Positions 1 through 10,270 are shown, counted from the stretch's first letter. The stretch: DNA of 64,000 nucleotides from Cepaea nemoralis (GCA_014155875.1 JACEFZ010011701.1:172776-236775); one strand, 5' to 3'. Numbers and translations are program-made. The notes: generated by a model from the letters alone, not told the origin.

Positions 1-99
1 TTAAAGCACATTCGTATTTTAGTTTTCAGAACGACATGTTCCTGTAAAATGCCTGTATTGTATTTCCTCTCAGTACATGGTATTCAGCCACCTCTTTGG

Positions 100-318
100 T
101 GAAGGATAACGGACGCAGTTCACAATCCCGCATACCACGTTCACAGCTGCGGGAGATTTGGAAGCAGACTGCCTTGGCTTAGTTTTTACAACATGGTATG
201 AGTGCCAGTCGTTAAGAAATCAATGGCAAACTACTGAACGTAATATTGTCAAGAAATCACAAACAGCTAAACAATGATGTGGTTGACTGCGACGACCTGT
301 AAGGAATATGCAACTAAC
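100..318 (+). repeat. Dispersed repeat family E, copy 1
   Basis: This non-coding block shares ordered motifs with copies near 5385, 28905 and 37970 and with a reversed copy near 24341. The shared blocks are GGAGATTTGGAAGCAGAC, CAATGGCAAACTACTGAACG, AAATCACAAACAGC and GGGGTTGACTGCGAC. No tRNA promoter boxes or coding potential are visible. The class is unknown; a SINE or a LINE 3' tail are both possible. Confidence 0.6.
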
Positions 319-755
319 ATGGCATTCTAACATTTTGTGTGTAAGATACACAGATAGTCTCGTCATCGAAGTCCAAATCACCAAACTGGGCTGCCAAAGT
401 TCATTCAATTCCATTTATGTCTGTTAGTTAGTTGACAGATCATCCTCATTGCACATAAAACCATTCAGTCCATAAGTGCTCAGATCCCCTCCTCAAAATC
501 TCGCAGCGTGTAGCGGCTAACGATACCAGTTCTTTGTTGGTTTATTAATCTTCTTTGGCTTCCTGCATAGTGTTCTTATTTGGCCACACACCTTTTAACT
601 TGCTGTTCTCGCAATCTGATGTAGATTTACAGTCTACAGATACTGAGAATAATAAAGCAGACAAAACATACCTGTCGCATGCATATTACTTATTTCAAAT
701 AGTCTGTTAAGTTTACCCTCACGGAAAACTCACAATTCATGACTCTAAATGTGGT
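319..755. other. No recognisable feature
   Basis: AT-leaning sequence. I see no coding pattern, tandem repeat or match to the other repeat families of the window. Confidence 0.4.
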
Positions 756-1213
756 GGGTTGGGCTCAATATTTAGATTTCAAATCCTGAAACAACCAAAT
801 AATCAATTTGATTATTGCTCGCTGGATTTTAGGAGGCCTGGTGTTCCTTGCCAGTGAGAAGTCCTGATCGTTCGGGTCCACATCGATTGACGGACGTCAG
901 TCGCGGCGATTGGGCAATCTTGAGCACAGCCTACGATGGGTGATGTTGTAGTGTTCTGTTATGATAATTTGGCTGTGTCCAGTTTGTGCCGCGTGGTTAC
1001 ACACCCGCTTCACACGTGTGAACGGGGCTTGTTTCCGGATCCGGTCAGTGATATGCACTACTGACGAGCTCAAACGAGAGCGAAACTCTAGTATAGTGCT
1101 TCCATATTGACGTGGATAGGCCTTAGGTTCATACCAGAATACGATCAGCGTTGCCAGAGGTTGGTTGTGCTCAATATTTAAATTTCAAATTCCGAAACTA
1201 CCAAATAATCAAT
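756..1213 (+). mobile_element. Retrozyme-like unit with hammerhead ribozyme
   Basis: Two direct repeats of about 53 bp (756-808 and 1160-1213), both containing CTCAATATTTA and ACCAAATAATCAA, lie about 406 bp apart. They bracket a less AT-rich non-coding segment that holds a complete type I hammerhead. Small non-coding units with hammerheads, called retrozymes, are known in plants and animals and occur as partial tandem copies; in animals they have been linked to Penelope-like elements. The layout here fits roughly one full monomer of about 406 bp plus the start of the next. No protein is encoded. Calling it a retrozyme is inference; the ribozyme and the direct repeats are seen directly. Confidence 0.6.
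1044..1111 (+). ncRNA. Type I hammerhead ribozyme
   Basis: All hammerhead core elements are present in order. CUGACGA is at 1061-1067. Stem II is GCUC (1068-1071) paired with GAGC (1078-1081) around a 6-nt loop. GAAA is at 1082-1085. A minimal stem III pairs A1085-C1086 with G1091-U1092 across a 4-nt loop. The predicted cleavage site is after GUA at 1093. Stem I pairs GCACUA (1055-1060) perfectly with UAGUGC (1094-1099), then continues as AUAU/AUAU and GUCA/UGAC across small internal bulges. Internal loops in stem I are typical of natural type I ribozymes. Every invariant core base is intact, so self-cleavage is plausible, though untested. Confidence 0.85.
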
Positions 1214-1684
1214 CTATCTGTTACCTTTATTAAGTTAATGATTTTCTGTTGGAATCCCATAGTGCCTGGTCAATTTCCAAAGCGATTCCCATGAGTATTA
1301 CATTTACTAGTCATTAATTGTATAATGCAGAAAACGTGGTCGATGAATTGACAATGTTATGGAGAATTGAGGCTTTCGATACGTGGTTATGTATATAACA
1401 GCACAAAGGTTATGTGAGAAGAAGAGTAAAAGTATAGAAAACTATTACAAAACAAGGACTGAAGATAAAAATATGGAATGAAATCAAGGTATGGTAATTA
1501 ATGTACGTCGGTTATGTGTAGACACAAAGCGTACTGCTAAGGTGTGTGGAAGGAAACAGTGAATGTGCGGCAATAGAAGCAGCAAAAACATTCCTAGGAC
1601 AAAACTACATGTCAAAGAACAAACACAAGACATAATGAACAAATTTAAAATGTCACAAATTTTGAATATTATCATCATCATCAT
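1214..1684. other. No recognisable feature
   Basis: AT-rich non-coding DNA. The open frame on the minus strand at 1484-1684 is short, hydrophobic and starts in an ATC/ATG run, so it is not supported as a gene. Confidence 0.35.
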
Positions 1685-1845
1685 GTAACATGCCGATACA
1701 CGTGGACGGTCATATTTCTTTACCCCTCAATCTCGCCCGTCGTCACCAAGTTCTCCAATTTATTTCTTCTCATAACATTTCCTAAAATTGTGCCTGCCTA
1801 CGTCTATTTTCTCCAATCAATTTATGGTGTTCATTTGCTTCTTAT
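1685..1845 (+). repeat. Dispersed repeat family H, copy 1
   Basis: Resembles 38655-38935 in the same orientation. Shared features are a GGTCAT start, CACCAAGTTCT, a TTTTCTCC/TTTCTTTAATCA region and AATCAGTTTATGGTTTT-like ends. Non-coding; it directly abuts a LINE coding fragment, so it could be LINE-associated. Confidence 0.4.
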
Positions 1846-1847
1846 AG

Positions 1848-1949
1848 GACTTTGAATATGTTGGTTCCACAATCAATAACCACGGGGACTTGAAAAACGA
1901 CAGACACAGACTGGCCAAAGCAATTCAGAGTGTAAACAGTATAAAGTAG
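1848..1949 (+). pseudogene. LINE reverse-transcriptase fragment
   Basis: One open frame of 33 codons from 1848 encodes a peptide with the pattern Y-V-G-S-T-I-N-N-H-G followed by R-H-R-L-A-K-A-I. This is the conserved region just after the reverse-transcriptase palm in many non-LTR retrotransposons (compare Y-L-G-T-I-F-N in the antisense LINE at 2757-3449). It ends at TAG 1947-1949 and has no upstream RT or endonuclease. It is a dead fragment. Confidence 0.6.
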
Positions 1950-1952
1950 TTT

Positions 1953-2030
1953 ATAGATAAACGTTCATGTATTGTTAGGCCCTTATAGAAGTGAGAAGAA
2001 GGAATTAGAGTTTAGAGGTTAGATATGAAT
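1953..2030 (-). repeat. LINE 3'-end fragment
   Basis: Contains ATGTATTGTTAGGC followed by ATAGAAGTGAGAAG. It corresponds to the 3' end of the LINE at 2681-4297 in the same orientation and is inverted relative to 2215-2370. A third, shorter and more diverged copy of this tail. Confidence 0.5.
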
Positions 2031-2246
2031 TATAATTCTACTTCGTAGTTGTAGGTTCATGTGTATGATAGACCTGGCTAATCAAGACATTTTGTTTTTA
2101 ATGTTTCGAGTTGGTCATGCGTCAAAACACACTTGTTTCTGCAGCCAGCCGCCGTCGTCATTTGGAAGTGACACGTTCGAATCCAGGTCGTTAATTAAAG
2201 CTTTCAGTTGATTCGTTGTCTAGTGTGTCCTCTAGTCTCTAGTTCC

Positions 2247-2370
2247 TTCTCACTTCTATGATCGTCAAACAATACATAGATGTTTATTTATGACCTGTCT
2301 TAGTGGCCTCAAAAGTGTTTCTCCTATTAATATTACAGTATTAAGTACTTCGACACACACCAGCAAACTT
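2247..2370 (+). repeat. LINE 3' end, left arm of inverted repeat
   Basis: This 124-bp arm is an almost exact reverse complement of 2681-2803. It contains CACTTCTATGATCGTCAAAC and ends in CACCAGCAAACTT directly before the CTT microsatellite. Because the right arm is the 3' end of an antisense LINE, this is the same 3' end in sense orientation, giving a tail-to-tail pair. Confidence 0.8.
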
Positions 2371-2489
2371 CTTGTTCTTGTTCTTCTTCTTGTTCTTCTT
2401 CTTGTTCTTCTTCTTGTTCTTCTTCTTGTTCTTCTTCTTGTTCTTCTTCTTCTTCTTCTTCTTCTTCTTCTTCTTCTTCTTCTTCTTCT

Positions 2490-2521
<32 letters not shown>

Positions 2522-2534
2522 CTCTTCTTCCTCT

Positions 2535-2566
<32 letters not shown>

Positions 2567-2644
2567 TTCTTCTTCTTCTTCTTCTTCTTCTTCTTCTTCT
2601 TCTTCTTCTTCTTCTTCTTCTTCTTCTTCTTCTTCTTCTTCTTC
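2371..2644. repeat. CTT/GAA microsatellite
   Basis: A 274-bp run of CTT with scattered CTTG and CCT interruptions, followed after a short hairpin-like spacer by a GAA run at 2657-2680. All overlapping open frames encode homopolymers and are artefacts. It sits where a LINE microsatellite tail would be expected. Confidence 0.95.
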
Positions 2645-2680
2645 AGCGTTCTGAGCTGAAGAAGAAGAAGAAGAAGAAGA

Positions 2681-4297
2681 AGTTTGCTGGTGTGTGTCGA
2701 AGTACTTAATACTGTAATATCAATTGGAGAAACACTTTTGAGGCCACTAAGACAGGTCATAAATAAACATCTATGTATTGTTTGACGATCATAGAAGTGA
2801 GAATCCGTCTCCATTTGTCTCTCTGGTTGGCCTTCTCTTGCCAGTCGTTGATTCCAAGTGCTTGTAGGTCTGTATATATATTATCTCTCCACCGTCTTCT
2901 TGGTCTACCTCGGGGTCTACGGTCATTTATTTCCTGAGTGTAAGAGAGTTTTGTTTCCCTATTATCTTCCATTCTTTCTATATGCCCCAGCCATTGTAGT
3001 CTATTAGCCTTCATGATACCAGTGATTAGCGGGGACTTAAACAGATCATAAATGTCTTTGTTACTTCTTCTTTTCCACTCTCCACTTTGTGTATCCCTAA
3101 TGGGTCCAAAGATGCGTCTTAAAACTTTGTTCTCAAAGGTTTGTAGCAAGGCTTCGTCTCCTTTCGTTGTACTCCAGGTTTCAGAGCCATACAGCACAAC
3201 TGGTCTGATCAGTGTTTTGTATATTGTGATCTTGGTGTTACGAGATAGCGCATTTGATTTTAGTAGATGTTGTAGTGCATAGTATATCTTATTTCCAGAA
3301 TTGATTCTAGTTTGTATTTCTTCCCTTATGATGTTGGAGCAGTTGAAGATTGTACCCAGGTATTTGTATGTTTCCGTTCTTTTAATGGACATATTATCTA
3401 TTTGTATGTGGCCAGGGTTTTTAGCCATTCCTTCTCTTGAAATTACCATATATTATGTCTTATCTTGGTTGATAACCAGCCCCATCTGTTGGGCATTTTC
3501 CTTTAAGTGAGTCAATATTTCCAATGTCTTTTATTCATTTTCTCATATAATATCTATATCATCTGCATAACCAAGCAGCTTGGATGTTCCTCCAATATCG
3601 CATTCCTCCTTTACCCTCCTTACAACTTTCTCTAGAGCCAGATTGAAGAGTAGCGGCTATAGTGCATCACCCTGTTTCAAGCCAGATGTTATTTGGAAAG
3701 GGTCTGATTTCCTGCCTTTATATGTTACTATATTATAAGTATCTTAAATGCATAGTCTGGTCATGTTGATTAACTTCTTTGGTATTCCAAATCCCCGCAT
3801 AGCATTCCATAGACTATTCCTATGGACACTACGATAAGCCTTTTTTAAATCCACAAAAATGTTATGGAGATCTCTTTTATATTACCAATTTTTCTCGGCT
3901 ATTTGTCGTAAGATCTGATCTATTGTTGATCTGTGTTGTCTAAAACCCGCCGGGTAGTCACCTAATATGTCTTCTGAATATGGTTGTCTATTTAGTAATA
4001 CTCCGGATGGTATCTTATAACTTATGGACAGTAGTGATATTCCTCAATAATTTTCACACTGGAACGTGTCTCCTTTCTTAAAGATAGGTATCAATAATGA
4101 CTCTTTCCAGTCATGGGGTAATTCTTCAGTCCTCCGGATTTTTATTATTAATTCGTATAGCTTTAGATGTAATGCATGGCCACCCGCCTTTATAAATTCA
4201 GCAGCAATTCCATCAGCCCCAGTTGCCTTATTGTTTTTAAGTCGTGTGATTACATATAGGATTTCTTCAAATGCAGGTTCTTCAATTCGTGGTTCAC
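2681..4297 (-). pseudogene. Decayed non-LTR retrotransposon (LINE), RT and C-terminus
   Basis: Read on the minus strand, the segment starts near 4297 with an RT N-terminal block (motif K-N-N-K-A-T-G-A-D-G-I, then W-K-E-S-L-L-I-P-I-F-K-K-G-D). It passes through the palm with F-V-D-L-K-K-A-Y and the catalytic Y-A-D-D at 3558-3569, and ends in a 230-residue open stretch (2757-3449). That stretch carries Y-K-Y-L-G-T-I-F-N, L-Y-G-S-E-T-W, R-L-Q-W-L-G-H-I-E-R-M and G-R-P-R-R-R-W-R-D, the usual thumb and C-terminal signature of RTE/jockey-type LINEs. In-frame stops occur between 3450 and 4044, one of them just after the Y-A-D-D. The 5' end with the endonuclease is missing and the break meets a minisatellite. 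The 3' untranslated part is the right arm of the inverted repeat (2681-2803). Clade assignment is tentative. Confidence 0.85.
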
Positions 4298-4309
4298 ACG
4301 TACACAAAT

Positions 4310-4715
4310 TGAAAACAACCATGGCACTGCGTCGAAAACAATTACGGTATTGAATTGGAAACAACTACGGCATTGAGTAGAATACAACTATACAACTACG
4401 GCACTGCGTCAAAAACAACTATGACACTGCGTCCAAAACAAACATGGCACTGAGTCGAAAACAATTACGGTATTGAATTGGAAACAACTACGGCATTGAG
4501 TAGAATACAACTACGGCACTGCGTCAAAAACAACTATGACACTGCGTCCAAAACAAACATGGCACTGAGTCGAAAACAACCATGGCACCGAGTCGAAAAC
4601 AACTATAGCGTTGAGTCTACAACAACTAGTGGTGGGACAAACAATAGCTATGGGGTCAATAACCATGGGGTAGAGCAGACAGTAACCATGGGGTGGAGAA
4701 GACATGGGATTGAGC
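4310..4715 (+). repeat. Minisatellite of about 22-25 bp
   Basis: Degenerate tandem units built on CACTGCGTCAAAAACAACTA and CATTGAGTAGAATACAAC. A larger block is duplicated (about 4312-4390 and 4443-4525), indicating higher-order amplification. The array abuts the broken 5' end of the antisense LINE. Confidence 0.8.
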
Positions 4716-5190
4716 AGACAATAACCATGGGATGGAACAGAAAACAGCTATGAAATTCGGCAAAACACAACAACTGGAATTAGGCAGAAGACTTTTCCCC
4801 CACTGAGAGGAAAAGAAACGATTGTGGTACTGGCCAGAAAAACAACTTTACAACTGGGTATAAAACAAATTTTAGGTTGGACAGAAAACTTAACTTCATA
4901 GCTCGAAAGAAAAACGACTTTGGATGTTGATAGAAAACCTGCAATCATGGAAGTAGACTGAAAGCACCAAGCTAATCAGCTGTGCTGATTACTTTTCCCA
5001 TTCTGCAGAATCCAAACAAGCACAGGACTACACGAGTACTATGAAGTTATGCAGAAAATAAATAACCACATAACAAATTGAACGAGAATAGACTATGGAA
5101 ATACGTAGGAAAATATACATAAACAAGACAAATAGCTATAATACTAGACAGTGAACTATGACTTTGGCCAGAATACAAATATATTCACTT
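4716..5190 (+). repeat. Degenerate continuation of the minisatellite
   Basis: Loose repeats of the form GAAAACNACTNT and AGAAAAC spaced about 30-40 bp, AT-rich and increasingly diverged. Probably the older flank of the 4310-4715 array. Confidence 0.4.
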
Positions 5191-5384
5191 TTGTAACAAG
5201 GCTGTTCAGTGCGTATTTTATCCCAATACACAATGAGTTGGAGGTCAGGGCGGGTTGGTCAGGGATCGACCCATTCTCATAAAATGTCCCCCATAGATGT
5301 GTGTAGGAAGTCAAAGATGGTCGAGATAATACAGATTATATTAGCCCCTAGTCGCCGCTGTTGCTTAGGGAACAGAGAGATTCT

Positions 5385-5585
5385 CAGTGTCATAATTCCC
5401 CATCATACAGAGTCCAGGGTTCGATATCTGTGGGAGATTTGGAAGCAGACCTTTGTTTGTTGACTTCCATGGTATGAGACGCCGGTTGTTTGGACAGCAA
5501 TGACAGTCTACTGGGCTAACATTGCCTAGTAAATCAGTCAATAAATGTTGGGGTTGACTGCAACGTTCTGTAAAGGATATCCTTC
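5385..5585 (+). repeat. Dispersed repeat family E, copy 2
   Basis: Contains GGAGATTTGGAAGCAGAC and GGGGTTGACTGCAACG followed by CTGTAAAGGATAT, in the same order as at 100-318, 28905-29139 and 37970-38118. Confidence 0.6.
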
Positions 5586-6140
5586 CGCTACCTTTCTTGC
5601 CATTACTCTCTGCTACTTATCGTGTGCCATCCTCCTATCTTTCAACCATTCGTCTTGCGCTATCCCTCTGCCACTTCTCTGGTGCTTAACTCCACCTCTC
5701 TTGAAATATCACACTATTACCTCTCACGTGCGGTCCCTCTGATGCAATAACTTAGCTACCGCTTGTACGATCCCCCTGCTGCTACTTTTCGAACCCCACA
5801 ACTAAAGTAATTGAGGGAGACCTAAGAACATACGAACACAAGAATTGAATACAGGACTTGATAAGGCACAGCACTCTGGGTCAGGCTGGGGTTAGGTCAT
5901 GGTCGGTCAGGCCTTCTCCAAGGGGTTTGTTATGTTATTGTCAACAGACTTCACCGGAGGAAAAGCGGGAAACTCATGATCTTAATAATTTTAATTTTTT
6001 AGTCGAAGCGGATTCTTAATTTCTAGCGACATTAGCGCCCATACTTTAATTCACTACTAACAATCTTCTGTAGTCACCGCGACTGATTGGAATAGTCCAA
6101 TGTGTGTTTGAATTAGTGTGTATATGTGCTTGTGTATATA
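5586..6140. other. No recognisable gene; pyrimidine-rich start
   Basis: 5586-5790 has loosely repeated TATCCCTCTGCCACTTCTC-like segments that may be a very degenerate minisatellite. The rest is unremarkable AT-rich sequence. Confidence 0.3.
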
Positions 6141-6148
6141 ATATTAAT

Positions 6149-6155
6149 GTGTGTG

Positions 6156-6186
<31 letters not shown>

Positions 6187-6239
6187 ATGCGTGCGTGCGT
6201 GCATGCGTGCGTGCGTGCATTCGTGCGTGCGTGCGTGTA
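6149..6239. repeat. TG / CGTG microsatellite
   Basis: A TG run of about 20 bp passes into CGTG repeats with CATG interruptions. Confidence 0.95.
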
Positions 6240-6734
6240 ACAATAGTGGTGTAATATTTGCGCTGCAATATTTGCGTGTGCATTGCGGCAGTTTTACAGC
6301 TATTTCCAACAACAAAATAAATTTTAATTGCCGCGAAATATTTAAAATATTTACTTATACACTTACACCTATTTTCAATAACCCGAAGAAGGCAAACAAA
6401 AACGAAATAGGACCTTCTACAATCATAAAATTATCCTTGCACGAACCACCTTTACATATTTTCCTTTCCCAGTCCAGACTGTGTTCATTAAAACAGAAAA
6501 TTCATCCGCGAGCAACTCCTTCTTCCGGAAATCGACAACTGTATTACGGTTCTTTGTGTGCCAGGTAATTCTCGCCTGTACGTGCCCAACATCTTAAATT
6601 ACAAATGCAACGTAGACTAAAAGTAGAAACTCAAAACAATGTATACTCTTAGTGAGTTTAAAATACAAAAACCATACATGCTGCACAATGTATTTGCATG
6701 CCATATTTCTATTACTGTTTCTTGATATATATGG

Positions 6735-6812
6735 TGGCAGGATGCATCAGACGAGATGTAGCGAGATATGACAGGTAATAAATTATGTAATATACTGTTT
6801 GTAGCTGCTGTG
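6735..6812 (+). ncRNA. Decayed PLE-type hammerhead
   Basis: Matches the PLE hammerhead segment at 35771-35845 (GACGAGATG, ACAGGTAATAAATTATG, ATACTGTTTGTA), but the core is mutated: CAGACGAG replaces CTGACGAG and GCGAGA replaces GCGAAA. It marks the 3' end of an otherwise lost Penelope-like element and is probably not active. Confidence 0.6.
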
Positions 6813-6959
6813 TGTAAGACTAGAAGAACATTACATTTTCGCCGTGAGATCAGCCACCTCTCAGTCACGCCAACCATCGAGTGTTATTGTCAAGTGAAAA
6901 AAAGCTACAAGCTACACTGCACCCATTAGTATTTATAGATAAAGAACAACGAGAATCGA

Positions 6960-7160
6960 CTTCATTGCACCGGGTTTTATCCCACCAGGCTAGGTCTCTT
7001 TCCGCAGAGCGGCCTGTCGAGAGTCGCACAGATCACGAACTCCGTAGCTCCAGCAGCGACTCAAGTCTACTAGAAAACTGCATTCAGGGACCAAAGGACA
7101 GAGCCCGGAAATAAACCCACAAACGACTAGCGACTTAACCATTCTGCCACGAAGACCCCT
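6960..7160 (-). mobile_element. tRNA-derived SINE, family A (diverged copy)
   Basis: Reverse complement of the family A consensus. The 3' part CATTGCACCGGGTTTTATCCC and the central CACGAACTCCGTAGCTCCAG are clear, and the degenerate tRNA-like head is at the right-hand end. One of six copies in the window. Confidence 0.75.
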
Positions 7161-7308
7161 CCCTCCCTCCTTTTCCCTTCCCCCGTCACCCTGCCTCATC
7201 CAGCTCGATCATGAGCAAGAAAAGTCTAAACGACATTGCAGCTTATATTCACCAACTGCACAATATGTTATCGAATATTTCACGCTTGATTAAGGAAAAA
7301 AAAGTCAC

Positions 7309-7540
7309 TTAAAAGTCGACAGGGTCGACTTCATTGCACCGGGATTTTATCCCATGTGGCTCGGTCTCTTTCCGCAGCACCGAAAGCGTCGCACAAAGCA
7401 CGAACTCCGTAGCTCTAGCGACGATCCACAGGAGTCTCCGAAAAATTTCACTCGTGAACCGAAGGACACCGCCCGGAATCAAAGCCACAACCTTCGGAGC
7501 CAGAGTCAAACGGCTTGACTACTTCGCCACAGGGACTCCA
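7309..7540 (-). mobile_element. tRNA-derived SINE, family A
   Basis: Reverse-strand copy with the family's 3' end (AAAAGTCGACAGGGTCGAC on the plus strand), the core CACGAACTCCGTAGCTCTAG and, at 7495-7535, the reverse complement of the A-box region (TTGACTACTTCGCCAC). Overlapping open frames on both strands are SINE translations and not genes. Confidence 0.85.
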
Positions 7541-7599
7541 AACGTTAGATCTAACTTCAGAAAACTGTTGCCACTATTGGAGAATGCACTGCGTTGTCC

Positions 7600-7670
7600 G
7601 TTTTACTAGTGTCCCTCGTCATCAGGCGAATCAACTCCGAAGTCTGAGGTACGTGTAATTTAAATTACTA
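7600..7670 (-). mobile_element. SINE family D fragment
   Basis: ACTAGTGTCCCTCGTCATCAG followed by AGTCTGAGGTACGTGTAATT on the plus strand is the reverse complement of the body at 8400-8510. Confidence 0.6.
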
Positions 7671-7781
7671 GTAACTTTCACTGCGTATTTAATTAATGTG
7701 AAAGTCAAACAGTCATGATTAATTAAAATGGTTATTTTTTTGGCGTTTTCTGAAACAAGAGTTGAAGAAGAAACAACCTAA

Positions 7782-8018
7782 GTGTTATTTCTGTTTATCT
7801 TTGAGTCGGCAGACAAACACACGAAAACACACATGTACACTGCTAATCGTTACAAAACTGATCGCAAGGATTCAAAGGATAAAAATACATTTATGCAAGC
7901 AGTGAGCATTCTGGCAGCATTAGCTATGCCTTATGCCAGTGCCAAAGAGAAAACAGCAGAATCAATGCGCACAGTCTTGGCGTGGGAGAATTCTGTTGAA
8001 GGTTATATTCAATTTTAG
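7782..8018 (+). CDS. Short hypothetical open frame
   Basis: A 78-codon frame encoding a mixed, non-repetitive peptide with an acidic/basic middle part and an alanine-rich segment (A-A-L-A-M-P-Y-A-S-A). It is not made of a simple repeat and is not recognised. It has no supporting exon signals that I can defend. It may be a relic of an unknown mobile element or chance. No function is proposed. Confidence 0.15.
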   Translation: MLFLFIFESADKHTKTHMYTANRYKTDRKDSKDKNTFMQAVSILAALAMPYASAKEKTAESMRTVLAWENSVEGYIQF

Positions 8019-8044
8019 TTTAATTTTTCAAACTCAGTAAAGGT

Positions 8045-8180
8045 GGCCTTCTGTTAGTGACCACACCACCCAGCCAGTGTTGATTTCTGACCACATCAAA
8101 CTGTATAGATGTGTCTATAAAACATGGGTTTAGCACCATATGACCGATAAACCATAAGTGTACAAGAGACCTTTACTTAT
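8045..8180 (+). mobile_element. SINE family C 3' fragment
   Basis: Ends in TTTAGCACCATATGACCGAT, which corresponds to the 3' end of the family C copy at 38228-38505 (GTAGCACCATATGC). The tRNA-like head is missing. Confidence 0.4.
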
Positions 8181-8304
8181 TCTTAAATGAATATTCATAA
8201 GCTGCTTAAGGAATACACGAGCAGACTGCTAGAGGGCAACAAGCCCTTCGACTTGTTGGTGGTAAACTATACTTTCAAAAGTACTTTTGGAATCAGACAT
8301 CTCT

Positions 8305-8520
8305 GGAGGTCGCCTTGGCCAAATGGATAAGAGCGCCGTCTCTCAAACTTTCGGTGTGTTGATACCGAGTAACAGGTTCAACCCCCTATACCAGTCAGTT
8401 GGACTAAAAAATTGACTTCTCGTCCTTGACGTGGGGGACATAAATTACAAGTACCTCAGAAGTCGGAGTGGATTCGCGTGATGGCGAGGGACACCGGTAA
8501 AAAGAAAAGTCCAGTACACT
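8305..8520 (+). mobile_element. tRNA-derived SINE, family D
   Basis: The head has an A-box-like TTGGCCAAATGGATAAG and a B-box-like CAGGTTCAACCCC. The body has GACTTCTCGTCCTTGACG, AAATTACAAGTACCTCAGAA and GATGGCGAGGGACAC. Body fragments recur at 7600, 8700, 13380, 13530 and 28785. This is the only copy here with a head. Confidence 0.75.
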
Positions 8521-8699
8521 CTACAGTAGTGGCAACTACTGGAAGTTGTAACACGTGTATGGGCTACGCTGGAGTTCAAAAAGAGCGATCAACGTTCATC
8601 TTGAAATAGAAAAGTGTTTGTAGATACATGGTGGCATAAATAAATAACATTAACACTGGTCAACTGATACAATAATTACGTCTTGCATTAATAAACCCC

Positions 8700-8810
8700 T
8701 ACACTCCGGAAAGTTGCACTTAAAGATTGATTTCTCGTCCTTGACTTGGGAACGTAAATTACAAGTACCTCAGAAGCAGATGGCGAGAGACACTAGTAAT
8801 AGGGAAAGCC
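8700..8810 (+). mobile_element. SINE family D body fragment
   Basis: TTTCTCGTCCTTGACTTGGG, AAATTACAAGTACCTCAGAAG and GATGGCGAGAGACACTAGTAA follow the order of the 8305-8520 copy, without a tRNA-like head. Confidence 0.65.
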
Positions 8811-9284
8811 AACCCACACGTGAAAGTCAGTAGAAATGGTAGCACATTTATAGACTACGCTTGAGTTCAAAGAGAGAAAAGTAAAACTTCGGTGACAGTC
8901 TGGAGGTCCCGTTGAAATTCCCCTCGGGGGAAAATAAAACAAACCCTATGACCTGGCCCTCCCAGGTCGATCCAGTATCCCGGCAGGAAGTTCCTTCACG
9001 TATTCCTGTACCCAACACGCGCTGTGTTCATTAGAATAAAGTCCATCTCCCACGGGCGACTTTTACTTCCGACAACCCTGCATTATGGTTCTACACGCGT
9101 CAATTAAAATTCTTCGAAAGACAGGCTTCAGTTCTCTTATTTCATTTTTATTTTAAACACGGATGCAGCAGATTTTTGTTTCTCTGCTCAGTGTAGGTGT
9201 TTACGACTTGGTCCCATTTTAGCGTCTCAAAAGATCGAAAATACAAACTCTTAAAGTTTTAAAGTATACCCTATAGCTCTATAG

Positions 9285-9505
9285 AGCCGGGGTAGCGTAG
9301 TGTCTTGACGTTCACCTCTCGGCACGGCGGTAGCGGGTTCGGATCCGCATTAGGGCGTATTTTTAAAGCTGACTTGAGCTCCCAGTTTGAGCCAGCATAA
9401 GGTTGGCACCAGCAAATGGTTTGGGGAGTAAAGGCGATACTGGCAGCATCATCCACCGAACACGTAAAAAGGCGCCTAGCACCATATACCCAAAGCGTCC
9501 TGTAT
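9285..9505 (+). mobile_element. tRNA-derived SINE, family C
   Basis: The head carries an A-box-like GGGTAGCGTAGTGTC and a B-box-like GCGGGTTCGGATCCGC at about 9289-9345. The body has GAGCTCCCAGTTTGAGCCAGC, GGGGAGTAAAGGCGAT and TAGCACCATATAC. The same ordered motifs occur at 38228-38505 and, reversed, at 55025-55200. Confidence 0.7.
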
Positions 9506-10140
9506 GCTGCTAGCGACTGCATGTGAAATGTCTCGGTCAAACAGGACAAAACAAGGTAAGAAGAGATAACAACAGCCAGCGTTTCCACCAACGTCTTTGT
9601 CCACGCTCAACAGGCGGAACAAGAATTATTAGCTAAAAATAGAAATATGCTAATGCTTTTACATAAATGATAGGATTGTCAAATAATACTGTAAAATTAC
9701 CGCAAGCGGTCAGATGGTTATGCAGGTGATTTTGGTTATTTTAGTTTTTAAACGTTTGAATAGTTCATTTTATACTAATCTACTACGAACATTTTACACC
9801 AACGGGGTTATATTAATATGTTTGTGCAATTGTTGTGTGTACATTTGCTTGTGTGTGCGTATACCTGAGGACAGATACGCCTTTTTGCTTTCCTTAGTTT
9901 AAAAAAGAAATAAAATTTGAAACAATATCAAATACTTTGAACAACCTGCATTGCTTCAATAAGGCGGAATCGTGAACTATGAACAAAACAGAAGAATCAA
10001 TACTGTTGAAATGGGGATGGAATGAATAAAAGGTCATAAATAATAGACATTTGAAAATACAATAAAATAAAATAGACATCTTAAACAACTAGCAATGAAG
10101 AGAGAATTACTACAACGAAACACGATTTTTGACAAATAAG
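9506..10140. other. No recognisable feature
   Basis: AT-rich sequence. Short frames at 9714-9902 (+) and 9894-10088 (-) are hydrophobic and unrecognised; I do not support either as a gene. Confidence 0.3.
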
Positions 10141-10145
10141 ACATT

Positions 10146-10270
10146 GTAGACATCATCAATCATCATCATCATCATCATCAATCATCATCAATCATCAATC
10201 ATCATCAATAATCAACCATCAATAATCAATCATCAATCATCATCAATCATCATCATCAATCATCATCATC

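Noticed and set aside
2290..2814. Poly-Leu, poly-Phe and poly-Lys frames
   Set aside because: Translations of the CTT/GAA microsatellite and its inverted flanks.
8305..8400. A genuine tRNA gene
   Set aside because: A and B boxes are present, but the acceptor stem does not close and the sequence runs into a SINE body that recurs elsewhere.
9271..9591. A 106-residue antisense frame
   Set aside because: It covers SINE family C, including its tRNA-like head, and is explained by it.
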